In this document: in pieces, positions 40,274 to 48,302 of the stretch
How the letters are laid out: each line of letters begins with the position of its first letter
Numbering within the stretch: the stretch's first letter is position 1
Source of the DNA: Acanthosoma haemorrhoidale
Lineage: Eukaryota; Arthropoda; Insecta; Hemiptera; Acanthosomatidae
Assembly: GCA_930367205.1 (NCBI GenBank)
Contig: OV884012.1
Span: 33,018,796 to 33,082,795, forward strand
Length of the DNA: 64,000 nt
Reading direction: 5' to 3'
Translations under genes and position numbers: made by a program
Notes under the pieces: model-generated
Database searches by the model: none
Seen by the model: only the letters and a program-made list of their open reading frames with translations
Told to the model about the DNA's origin: nothing

Positions 40274-40313
40274 TAAATAGAGAATTGATAGTTAGAAACT
40301 GTAATTGTCGTTT
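40274..40313 (+). promoter_or_regulatory. Predicted LTR core promoter and transcript 5' end
   Basis: TAAATAG at 40274-40280 lies 30 bp upstream of ATTGTCGTTT at 40304-40313. The 10-mer is the exact reverse complement of the first 10 nt after the LTR. In Tf1-type self-priming the complementary sequence is the very 5' end of the RNA, so a start at 40304 fits both TATA spacing and priming. The start position is inferred. Confidence 0.45.
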
Positions 40314-40325
40314 CTTTGTTTACAG

Positions 40326-40402
40326 GTAAGATTGTGTAAATCAATATTAATAATTGTTATAATATAATATATAGTGAATAAAATTGCTAACTTTGTTTAC
40401 AG
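40326..40402 (+). other. Intron-like 77-bp segment inside the LTR
   Basis: The donor is CAG|GTAAGA at 40323-40331 and the acceptor TTTGTTTACAG|AG ends at 40402, with a GCTAAC branch-site-like word at 40386-40391. The 12-mer CTTTGTTTACAG occurs immediately before the donor (40314-40325) and as the acceptor tract (40391-40402), so the segment resembles one unit of a tandem duplication. It encloses AATAAA at 40377-40382. The same structure recurs in the 3' LTR at 44807-44883. Splicing is predicted, not shown. Confidence 0.45.
40377..40382 (+). terminator. Poly(A) signal AATAAA in the LTR
   Basis: Canonical AATAAA; the functional equivalent in the 3' LTR is at 44858-44863. Cleavage would be expected some 10-30 nt downstream, leaving a short U5. 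In the 5' LTR the signal lies within the intron-like segment. Confidence 0.6.
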
Positions 40403-40450
40403 AGAAACTGATTTCAGTTTATTCACCCCACCTTCAATAATTGTCTTACA

Positions 40451-40460
40451 AAACGACAAT
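40451..40460 (+). promoter_or_regulatory. Candidate self-primer binding site
   Basis: AAACGACAAT starts at the first base after the 5' LTR. A tRNA-primed element would normally show TGG, complementary to the tRNA 3' CCA, within a few bases of this point; none is present. The 10-mer pairs perfectly with ATTGTCGTTT at 40304-40313 in the LTR, with the primer 3' end abutting the LTR edge in the orientation needed to copy U5. This matches Tf1-type self-priming geometry. Confidence 0.6.
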
Positions 40461-40470
40461 AGGAGTTACA

Positions 40471-41544
40471 ATGGCGAAAAGACTGCAATTCACCATTAAC
40501 TTTGTGGGATCACCGAAGGATAAGAAGACAAATGTTCTCTCAATTACCACAATTAAGACAGAGGAAAATGAAGAATATGTGTTGCCCCTAGAGAAAAGCT
40601 TTATGAGTGATCATGAAGAATTGACTAAGACACTTATTTATAAAAGATTGAGGAACAGTTTTACTCAAAGAGGTCAACAGAAGAGTGTGTGGATTACATT
40701 AACCGAGAAAATGAAAACAATATATTTTGATGAAGAAGGTAATGTAATGTTTGATAATTTATATTTAGAACAAGTAGTGAATAAAGATAAGATGGTTGAA
40801 TCCACACAAAATAAAGAGAATGAGCTAAATTTAAAACATATAGCAGAGAAGTTCATGGTTGAGAAGTTTACATGTAAACACTCAAATGCTAAACAGTGGC
40901 TAGAGATGTTTGAGAAAGAATGTAGAAGATGTGGAATCAATGCAGACAGTAATATGATTGAGATATTAAGGTTGTTTTTGGAAAAGTCATGCTTAGACTG
41001 GTACTCAGCAACCCTAACAATATTAACAATGGACTCTGTGTGGTCTGAGTGGAAAGAAAAATTTTTGGAAACTTTTGAAGACCAAGGATGGAGTACAGGA
41101 ATGCATGCTATATCATATAGGTTTAAAGAAGGTCTACTGATGGAATACGCCATGAAAAAAGAGAAATTATTGTTAGATATGGATGAGAATATTAGTTCAC
41201 AGACTTTAGTGATGCTTATAGCTGCAGGCTTACCTGAGTTCATTAGAAATAAGTTAGATAAGGAAAAATGTGAGAATTCGACCAAATTACTTCATGAAAT
41301 TAGAAAATGTGAGGGTCTAGCGAACAAAAATAATTTTATGAAAAAGAAAGATGAAAAACTTTTTAGTAAAAATAAATTTCAAGAAAAAAGGCCATGCAAT
41401 AATTGTGAACAATTAAACAAAGGCATCAGATATCATCCAGAAGCTTCATGCTGGTTTAAAAAGAGAGACAAATATGAAACTAGAATACTGGGAAGCAACT
41501 CAGTATTAGAAGTAGATCTAAATACAGAACAAAAAAACGAATAA
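40471..41544 (+). CDS. gag: Gag polyprotein of the Ty3/Gypsy element
   Basis: Structural protein that would form the virus-like particle and package the element RNA. The ATG at 40471 is chosen because it is the first ATG in the frame after the LTR and has a strong context (ACA ATG G); the ORF is 357 codons. Residues about 130-280 are capsid-like for retrotransposon Gag, with FTCKHSNAKQWLEMFE, CLDWYSATL and FLETFEDQGWS matching the (W)xxxFxxxF pattern of the Gag family. Near the C-terminus a Cys-His motif, CX2CX9HX4C (CNNC...HPEASC), resembles a zinc knuckle with a longer loop than the usual CX4H. The stop at 41542 lies one codon beyond the A-AAA-AAC slip site, so most ribosomes would end here and a minority continue into pol. 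Confidence 0.92.
   Translation: MAKRLQFTINFVGSPKDKKTNVLSITTIKTEENEEYVLPLEKSFMSDHEELTKTLIYKRLRNSFTQRGQQKSVWITLTEKMKTIYFDEEGNVMFDNLYLEQVVNKDKMVESTQNKENELNLKHIAEKFMVEKFTCKHSNAKQWLEMFEKECRRCGINADSNMIEILRLFLEKSCLDWYSATLTILTMDSVWSEWKEKFLETFEDQGWSTGMHAISYRFKEGLLMEYAMKKEKLLLDMDENISSQTLVMLIAAGLPEFIRNKLDKEKCENSTKLLHEIRKCEGLANKNNFMKKKDEKLFSKNKFQEKRPCNNCEQLNKGIRYHPEASCWFKKRDKYETRILGSNSVLEVDLNTEQKNE
41532..41538 (+). promoter_or_regulatory. -1 ribosomal frameshift heptamer A-AAA-AAC
   Basis: In the gag reading frame the bases divide as A, AAA, AAC, a canonical X-XXY-YYZ slippery site. The pol frame is exactly -1 relative to gag and open from here to 44579. The gag stop follows after one further codon. 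No clear downstream pseudoknot was identified by eye. Confidence 0.8.
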
Positions 41545-44500
41545 TCACACCATTGATTAAAGTAAAAATATTATTAGAAGAGAAGTTACAGGTAAATGGG
41601 ACATATGATCCAGGATCCCAAGTCTCTCTAATAAATACAAAATTAATTAAGATAAAGAAAAAAACAGAAGATGTTAATAAGATATATTTAAAAACAGTCA
41701 ATGGTGTGACACAAACAAAAGGTTTAGTAACCATAAAAGTGAAAATTTTTGAGATAGAAAAATATGTTGATGTGTTCATTGTAGAGAGAGATGATTTTGA
41801 AGATTTTCTTATAGGATTAGATATTATCAAAAAATTTAGATTAATTCAAAATGAGAATCTACAAATATTACAGAAGAAAGAAGATGAAACAGGAAATACT
41901 GAGAAAAAGAAAGAAAAAAATGAAGAAGTTAAAGTGAATTTTAATGAACATATCGAAGAAGACGGGTTCAAAATAAAATTAGATCACTTAGATAATATGA
42001 GAAAGATTACGATAGAAAGACTGATAGAAAAGTACAGTACAGTATTTGCCAGGAACAAATATGATGTGGGCACGGTTAAGGATTACGAAGCTAGAATTGA
42101 CTTACTGGTGGACAGATTCTGCAGCAAAAGGCCTTATAGATGCACTATAGCAGATAAGAAGGAAATAGAAGATCAGGTGGCAAAATTATTACAAAATGAT
42201 CTAATTGAAGAGTCCTATAGTCCATTCGCAGCCCCCGTAACCTTAGCATTCAAAAGAGATGAAAACAAGCGATCAAGATTATGTATAGATTTTCGTGAAT
42301 TGAACAAACTAGTTATACCACAAGCTCAACCATTCCCATTAATAGATGATTTAATAATACAAACAAGAAACTGCAAATACTTCACCACACTAGATATAAA
42401 TTCCGCTTTTTGGTCAATTCCATTACGCATTGAAGATAGACAGAAAACAGGATTTGTCACACAAGAAGGGCACTTCCAATGGACATGCCTACCCTATGGT
42501 TTAAAGACATCACCAGCTATTTTCCAAAGAATTTTATCCAACATCTTAAGAAAGCACAATTTAAAAGACTTTTCAGAAAATTATATAGATGACATCTTAT
42601 TTTTTTCGAAATCATTCACAGAACATATAGAACATATAGAAAAAGTAATAAAAGCAATAGTCAATGAAGGTTTCCGATTAAAATTTAAAAAATGTACATT
42701 TGCAGCAGAATCAGCAAAATACCTTGGACACATAATACAACACAATACAGTAAGACCAATAAAGGACAACTTAATTTCAATAAAAAACTTTCCAACTCCA
42801 AAAACCCAAAAGAACATCAGACAATTTTTAGGAAAAATTAATTTTTATCACGAGTATATACCAAAAAGCTCGATATTGCTAGATCCACTGCATAAATTAT
42901 TAAGGAAAAATGAAAAATTCTTATGGACGGAAGAGTGTGAAAAATCCTTTGCAGAAGTAAAGAAATTGCTATGTTCCCAACCAGTGTTAGAAATATTTGA
43001 TAATGATTTACCAATAAGAATTTATACAGATGCATCTCTAGAAGGTATTGGTGCAGTTTTGAAACAAGTACAAAACAATGGAAAAGAAAAGCCAGTAGCA
43101 TACTTTTCAAAAAAATTAAGCGAACCGCAAAAAAGGAAAAAAGCAATTTATTTAGAGTGTTTGGCAATCAAAGAGGCATTAAAATATTGGCAATACTGGT
43201 TAATTGGAAGAAAATTCACTGTATTTTCAGATCACAAACCATTAGAAAATTTAAACATAAGAGCAAGAACGGATGAAGAACTTGGTGAATTAACTTACTA
43301 TTTGTCACAATACAATTTTGAAATTAAATACATTCCGGGAAAGGATAATACCGAAGCAGATAGTTTGAGCAGAAACCCGGTATTAGAACCAATTGAAAAT
43401 AAAGAAGAAATCCTAAAAATAGTTAATTTGATAAAAATACAAGAAATTAAAAAAGATCAAGAGGAAAATAGAATATTACAAAACACCAAAACAAAATTAA
43501 TAGAAAAAGATGGAGTGTTCTATAAAAAAGTAAGAAATAAAGAAAAGATAATTTTATCTGAAAACTTAAGTTTAGAATTCATTAAAGAAATACATTCTGA
43601 ATGGTGCCATATAGGAATTAAACAAATGATGAATAGGGTATGCCCTTATTACACAGCAAAAAATATAACTGCAAATATAAAAAAAGTATGTAAAACCTGT
43701 GAAATATGTATTAAAAACAAATCCAGAGGGCAAGAAAAATATGGGCTAATGTCACAACTAGGGCCACCAACAAAACCATTCGAAATAATGTCAATCGACA
43801 CTATTGGAGGTTTTGGAGGACAACGATCAACAAAAAGATACCTCCACCTGCTTATTGACCACTTCACAAGATATGCATTCATTTCAACATCAAAAACTCA
43901 GAGTGCCACTGACTTCATCAAGTTAGTAAATAATGTGCTGGAAACAGAGAAAATAGGTATAATACTTACAGATCAATACCCAGGAATCAACTCAAGAGAA
44001 TTCAAAGATTTCCTAAGGGAAAAGGAGGTTCGATTGATATTTACAGCAGTTAATGCACCCTTTTCCAATGGTTTAAATGAGAGACTAAATCAAACTCTAG
44101 TCAATAAAATCAGATGTAAAATGAACGAAAAAGGGAAGAAAAGAGCCTGGACAACAGTCGCTAAAGAATGTGTGGATAAATATAATGAAACAGAACATAC
44201 AGTAACCGGTTTTCCACCCAAGTATTTATTGGATGGCACAGATACTAGCATTTTACCTGAAGAATTAAAAAAAAGAAACAATAAAGAAAACTGGATGAAT
44301 GACAGTAAATTAGCCTTAGAAAGAACAAAAAAGTCTCATGAATACAACAAGAAAATATTTGATAAATCAAGAAAACATTGGGAATTTAACACAGGAGATA
44401 CAGTATATATAGAAAATGGCAACAAATTGAACAGGAATAAACTAGATGAATTAAAAATTGGTCCCTTTGAAATAACAGAAAAGATATCAAATTCAATATA

Positions 44501-44579
44501 TAAAATAAATACCGGAAGAGGAAAGCAAGAAACTGGATTCTTTCACATAACAAAATTACTTCCGATTTTACCAGACTGA
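41532..44579 (+). CDS. pol: Pol polyprotein: protease, reverse transcriptase, RNase H, integrase
   Basis: Expressed by -1 shift from gag; it has no ATG near its start. Numbering residues from the codon at 41553, the protease motif is YDPGSQVSLI (Asp19). Reverse transcriptase has LDINSAFWSIPL (Asp281) and YIDD (Asp346, Asp347). RNase H has Asp493 (YTDAS), Glu535 (YLECLA), Asp560 (SDHKPL) and Asp603 (EADSLSR). Integrase begins with an HHCC zinc finger (HSEWCH...CKTCEIC), then a catalytic D749, D807, E843 with exactly 35 residues between the last two (D,D35E), and a C-terminal GPF module (LKIGPFEI). All catalytic residues are present and there is no internal stop. The domain order RNase H before integrase defines Ty3/Gypsy rather than Copia. 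The protease has DPG where DTG or DSG is usual. Reverse transcription and integration would occur in particles and the nucleus. Confidence 0.95.
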   Translation, partial: KKRIITPLIKVKILLEEKLQVNGTYDPGSQVSLINTKLIKIKKKTEDVNKIYLKTVNGVTQTKGLVTIKVKIFEIEKYVDVFIVERDDFEDFLIGLDIIKKFRLIQNENLQILQKKEDETGNTEKKKEKNEEVKVNFNEHIEEDGFKIKLDHLDNMRKITIERLIEKYSTVFARNKYDVGTVKDYEARIDLLVDRFCSKRPYRCTIADKKEIEDQVAKLLQNDLIEESYSPFAAPVTLAFKRDENKRSRLCIDFRELNKLVIPQAQPFPLIDDLIIQTRNCKYFTTLDINSAFWSIPLRIEDRQKTGFVTQEGHFQWTCLPYGLKTSPAIFQRILSNILRKHNLKDFSENYIDDILFFSKSFTEHIEHIEKVIKAIVNEGFRLKFKKCTFAAESAKYLGHIIQHNTVRPIKDNLISIKNFPTPKTQKNIRQFLGKINFYHEYIPKSSILLDPLHKLLRKNEKFLWTEECEKSFAEVKKLLCSQPVLEIFDNDLPIRIYTDASLEGIGAVLKQVQNNGKEKPVAYFSKKLSEPQKRKKAIYLECLAIKEALKYWQYWLIGRKFTVFSDHKPLENLNIRARTDEELGELTYYLSQYNFEIKYIPGKDNTEADSLSRNPVLEPIENKEEILKIVNLIKIQEIKKDQEENRILQNTKTKLIEKDGVFYKKVRNKEKIILSENLSLEFIKEIHSEWCHIGIKQMMNRVCPYYTAKNITANIKKVCKTCEICIKNKSRGQEKYGLMSQLGPPTKPFEIMSIDTIGGFGGQRSTKRYLHLLIDHFTRYAFISTSKTQSATDFIKLVNNVLETEKIGIILTDQYPGINSREFKDFLREKEVRLIFTAVNAPFSNGLNERLNQTLVNKIRCKMNEKGKKRAWTTVAKECVDKYNETEHTVTGFPPKYLLDGTDTSILPEELKKRNNKENWMNDSKLALERTKKSHEYNKKIFDKSRKHWEFNTGDTVYIENGNKLNRNKLDELKIGPFEITEKISNSIYKINTGRGKQETGFFHITKLLPILPD

Positions 44580-44603
44580 AAATTTTCAAAGAATTTTCAC
44601 CTC

Positions 44604-44615
44604 AGAGAGGGGAGA
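44604..44615 (+). promoter_or_regulatory. Polypurine tract
   Basis: AGAGAGGGGAGA, twelve purines ending exactly at the 3' LTR border, is the expected primer for plus-strand DNA synthesis. It lies 24 bp after the pol stop. Confidence 0.85.
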
Positions 44616-44927
44616 TGTAATGAAAGTGATCTCTCTTTCATTTGAATTTGCCGTGCTGCTTCCACTGGCCCCCACCAGATGGAGCATCAGTTATCAGATA
44701 GATAAGGTTATGTGAGATAACAGAACATATAATAGTGTGTAAAATAAAATAGTGTAAATAGAGAATTGATAGTTAGAAACTGTAATTGTCGTTTCTTTGT
44801 TTACAGGTAAGATTGTGTAAATCAATATTAATAATTGTTATAATATAATATATAGTGAATAAAATTGCTAACTTTGTTTACAGAGAAACTGATTTCAGTT
44901 TATTCACCCCACCTTCAATAATTGTCT

Positions 44928-44931
<4 letters not shown>
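44616..44931 (+). repeat. 3' LTR, 316 bp
   Basis: Base-for-base the same as the 5' LTR as far as can be judged by eye, offset by 4481 bp. It supplies the functional poly(A) signal at 44858-44863. It also repeats the splice-donor-like CAG|GTAAGA, which could act on transcripts running into flanking DNA. Confidence 0.95.

Positions 44932-44977
<46 letters not shown>
44932..44977. repeat. (TA)n microsatellite, right half
   Basis: Continuation of the array at 40079-40134, split by the LTR element. It is followed by unique sequence beginning AGTTCAGGTGCG. Confidence 0.9.
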
Positions 44978-44979
<2 letters not shown>

Positions 44980-45122
44980 TTCAGGTGCGTGGGGGACACT
45001 TATCCCCCGTCATTTATCTACTTAAATTTGAAATTTTATTCAGACACTGTGAATGTTATTATTGAAAATTGGTTCTTTATGATGTACTATAAAATACGCT
45101 TAATGATGGATTTAGTAGTTAG

Positions 45123-45650
45123 ATGATCACAGAAATAGAATCAAACAATTTATTAAATTCACATGATGCTAATTTTGATAATATATTATACATACTTCCT
45201 CCAAATGCTCCCAACAACCCAATTTTCGCGTTTTGTGCACAACTTTCTCGGGATTTTATCTCGTGCCCTTCCAAACATCGACCTCGTAATCCTTTTCGCT
45301 CTCTTGTTGAAGGAGGACTTTCTTTCTCCCCCAAGCAACAGTCTCTGGAACATCTTTTCAGATCAATGGGGAGTGAAGCAATTTCTGGCAATAGGATACC
45401 AAAGTGGATTCTGAATAAAACCCACATATTGATGAGTTTATTGCTTTTGTTTGGCCTAAATTTCCTTGATACTTCTCGTCTGTTTGGTCATATGGGTCCA
45501 GTCTACAACATGCTGGTTTGTTCTTATGGTATTGTTCATTACTATCTTATCAATAAACACTTTCAACATAACTTAAATCTCCAGGAGAGCCCTCTACCAG
45601 TTAAAATTAAATATTGTACAAAAAAGACCTTGGGGGGAAAAGTGAAATAA
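45123..45650 (+). CDS. 175-codon ORF of unknown status
   Basis: An ATG-initiated ORF of 175 codons (stop at 45648), long for this AT-rich background. I recognise no family. The first two thirds are hydrophilic with Pro/Ser-rich parts (PSKHRPRNPFRSLVEGG); residues about 103-118 (ILMSLLLLFGLNF) form a short hydrophobic stretch; the C-terminus is basic. An overlapping minus-strand ORF of 102 codons (45119-45427) covers the same region, so the coding strand, if any, is uncertain. The 5' part has higher GC than its flanks. It lies about 190 bp beyond the LTR element's 3' end but shows no similarity to retrotransposon proteins. It may be an exon, a relic of another element, or chance. Confidence 0.2.
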   Translation: MITEIESNNLLNSHDANFDNILYILPPNAPNNPIFAFCAQLSRDFISCPSKHRPRNPFRSLVEGGLSFSPKQQSLEHLFRSMGSEAISGNRIPKWILNKTHILMSLLLLFGLNFLDTSRLFGHMGPVYNMLVCSYGIVHYYLINKHFQHNLNLQESPLPVKIKYCTKKTLGGKVK

Positions 45651-47054
45651 AAACGAAAACATAAAATGACATACCGATTGTATAGTTTAGGCGCAGTGAC
45701 AACTGTCACCCAGTTAATTTTAAAGGTTAGGCATTTATTTATATTGTTGTGGGTTAAACTAACACTGGGAAAAGGACAATTTAGGGCAAGGTTGTAAAGG
45801 AAGGTACTAGTTTAGGTGAAACCTTTTGAACTGTTTAGAACCAAATTATTCTTGTGCCTGACATTAGACCCCCGCGCACCTAATTAAGGGTTAGCTAACA
45901 TCTGATCACTCTAAATTTGATAACTATCATCCAGGCTAAAACGAATTCACTTTTTCAAGTATTATTTAGTTCTCTTTGCAATTAGCAACATATATTATGT
46001 AATAAAATTCATTTAGTTGCCTGAATTTAGTGACTGGTGAATCCTCAATCAGTTTCAAATGGACAACAGTCCTGGACAGATCGGGCATTACTAATGAAAG
46101 GCATTTAGGAGATCGACCAAACAGTTCTTTGGGTAAATAAGAATTTAGATTGCATTGCAGCTTTCCATTCATCCGCTAAACAATCAAGGGTGTTAATCGG
46201 GAATTCAATCACATCCTGGGATTAGAAAGGATTAAATCAGGGAGTTTTAGACCTCTCGACTCTGTTTCTGACCACCTGACCCTGCCAATACCAGATGATT
46301 AGAACTGAAATGATTCCACTCAATAAGGTTATGTTATTTTTTCTTATCCAACATATGGAGAAAGTTCAATTATATCAATTGACCTTACCTCTCTGCGAGT
46401 TGGGCTAGAAGAAAGTTGTGTTGTCGACGAAGGCAATTAATCATTGCATCGTGTAACATAGCTGTCGTAGACTCATAAATGGTATGAATTAGCCAAAACA
46501 GCAAACAATCATTCTTTTAGAAAGATAGTTCTTTATTAGAAAAGTTAAAATAGAGTCTTCTCATTGTATGACCTACATATTGAAATGTAACAAAAAATAT
46601 CAATTAGTACTAATGACAGCATTGATTTTTTTTTGTTTTCAAGTTAGTTCCACTTAAGGGGAAACTCATACAAATATTACGTATTCTATTATGACTATTG
46701 CATGGAACAAGACGAATAAACGTTCATTAATTAGAGGAAAGCTCACGAAGAAAGGTAAAAAACGGTTTGAATTGGGCACACACCTTACCCATAACGAAAA
46801 CATTGTGAAATAATAATAATATCTGACCCATTGGTCCTACTTCTAACATACTGAAAATCTGGTTCAGAAGTCAAAGAATGGCAGGTTTTTAACAAATGAT
46901 GGTATGTTGCAATGTTAAAAAAGTTGACATGGATTAAATCATCCACCATAGCGATCTCAAGCAATTGCCTGCCCTTGTTTAGAAAGGGTGTTCATACCAC
47001 CTTCCTAAGTATTCCGTCTTGTTCAGTCTTGAGAATACCGATCGGACATGTGAC
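45651..47054. other. Non-coding stretch
   Basis: Mixed AT-rich sequence with no recognised gene, element or RNA. It ends at a long (GA)n array. Confidence 0.5.
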
Positions 47055-47314
<260 letters not shown>

Positions 47315-47380
47315 CAACTTTATTCTGCATATTTTGATTAATATCCTTCCCAACTTATTGTATAAGCTACAATATACATT

Positions 47381-48302
47381 TGTCGGGTCGTCACGAAGGG
47401 TTGCCTAGTTACCCTAGCTCTGGTGACGAAGTGAGGGTTGATTAAGCTATGACCCGGACAATTGCTTCATGACGGGTCTTACTATCTGACTCCATATCTG
47501 ATAGGTATGTCCTCCGACAATGCACTATGTTCAGGAGAGGAGGTACATGGTAGGTAGTGTAGGCAGTTTGTTTGCTCTCGGAATGACCACGAATTCACAC
47601 TTGGTATCCGAGGGTAGGCGAATACCGTCCGGATCCCACAGGCGAGTGTGAACCGGAAAAAGGCATACTGGATTGTCGTGGGAGGCACTACTTGGTAAAG
47701 TTTGTTGGGCCAAGACAACCGTTGTCCGCGAGGGAGAGGTCTCTCCCAAGGAGCTGCTAGCTTTAGCGAGGCGAAGGCAGGGAATCCCACTAGGAGAGTG
47801 TGGGGTCTGACAAGGCCGGACTAAAACATAGCGAGGTTAGGAAGAAAGGTCTAGAGGTTTTCATAAATGAGAAGGCCAAGTCTTGAAACATCAGTGCAGC
47901 TGCAAGTTCACCAGTAGAGAGCCGTCGTCAGAATGATTTACAGTCAAAAACCCGGGTATATTTATACTCGGCGTGCCTCATTAGTACCCAATCATGTGAG
48001 GCGTTATTGTGGCCAATTATATCCCAGTTTGCGGTGGTGATTTGTTCTCGGTAGTGCCCTGGGTCTGGGTCACCCGCTACATGCTCTGGGTTTCCAGCCT
48101 CTAACTAGTTTTTTTGCACCTGCCTATTTTATTGTTTACTAACATTTACAATGACTTATGGTTTGGTAATGCTATTTAGATTTGTTTGAATTAATTTACA
48201 GCATATTATAAGCAATTTACAATATATATATACAATAGAGTATAGAGTGATTTCATACATAGAATGATCAAACACTATCTTATGTAGTTAGCGGTCGCTA
48301 CA
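47381..48302 (-). mobile_element. Solo LTR with perfect ACATT target duplication
   Basis: Plus-strand ends are TGTCGGGTCGTC and GGTCGCTACA, 922 bp, flanked by ACATT at 47376-47380 and ACATT at 48303-48307. No internal retrotransposon region adjoins it. On the minus strand a TATAAATATA box occurs at 47957-47966, about 335-345 bp from the LTR start, which is the basis for the tentative orientation. It matches the copy at 9102-10021 along its length and the 15339-16044 copy at both ends. Confidence 0.9.

Larger units (their letters stand above)
40135..40450 (+). repeat. 5' LTR, 316 bp
   Basis: Starts TGTAATGAAAGTGATC and ends AATAATTGTCTTACA, with 5-bp inverted termini TGTAA/TTACA. Reading inward it holds a TATA-like TAAATAG (40274-40280), the 10-mer ATTGTCGTTT (40304-40313) complementary to the primer site, an intron-like segment (40326-40402) and AATAAA (40377-40382). 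If transcription starts at 40304, U3 is about 169 bp and R-U5 about 147 bp. Confidence 0.95.
40135..44931 (+). mobile_element. Complete Ty3/Gypsy-type LTR retrotransposon, apparently intact and young
   Basis: The 4797-bp element has 316-bp LTRs beginning TGTAA and ending TTACA. It contains a non-tRNA primer-site candidate, gag, a -1 frameshift heptamer, pol in the order PR-RT-RNase H-IN, a purine tract and the 3' LTR. This domain order places it in Ty3/Gypsy (Metaviridae). Both LTRs look identical by eye and neither ORF is broken, so insertion was recent and the copy may be active. No env-like ORF lies between pol and the 3' LTR: pol ends 36 bp before it. The insertion site is the (TA)n tail of a LINE copy, with TATAT on both sides. 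Confidence 0.95.

Noticed and set aside
40674..41285. 203-codon minus-strand ORF inside gag
   Set aside because: Antisense shadow of the AT-rich gag frame; Ser/Phe-rich with no motifs. The smaller antisense ORFs within pol are rejected on the same grounds.
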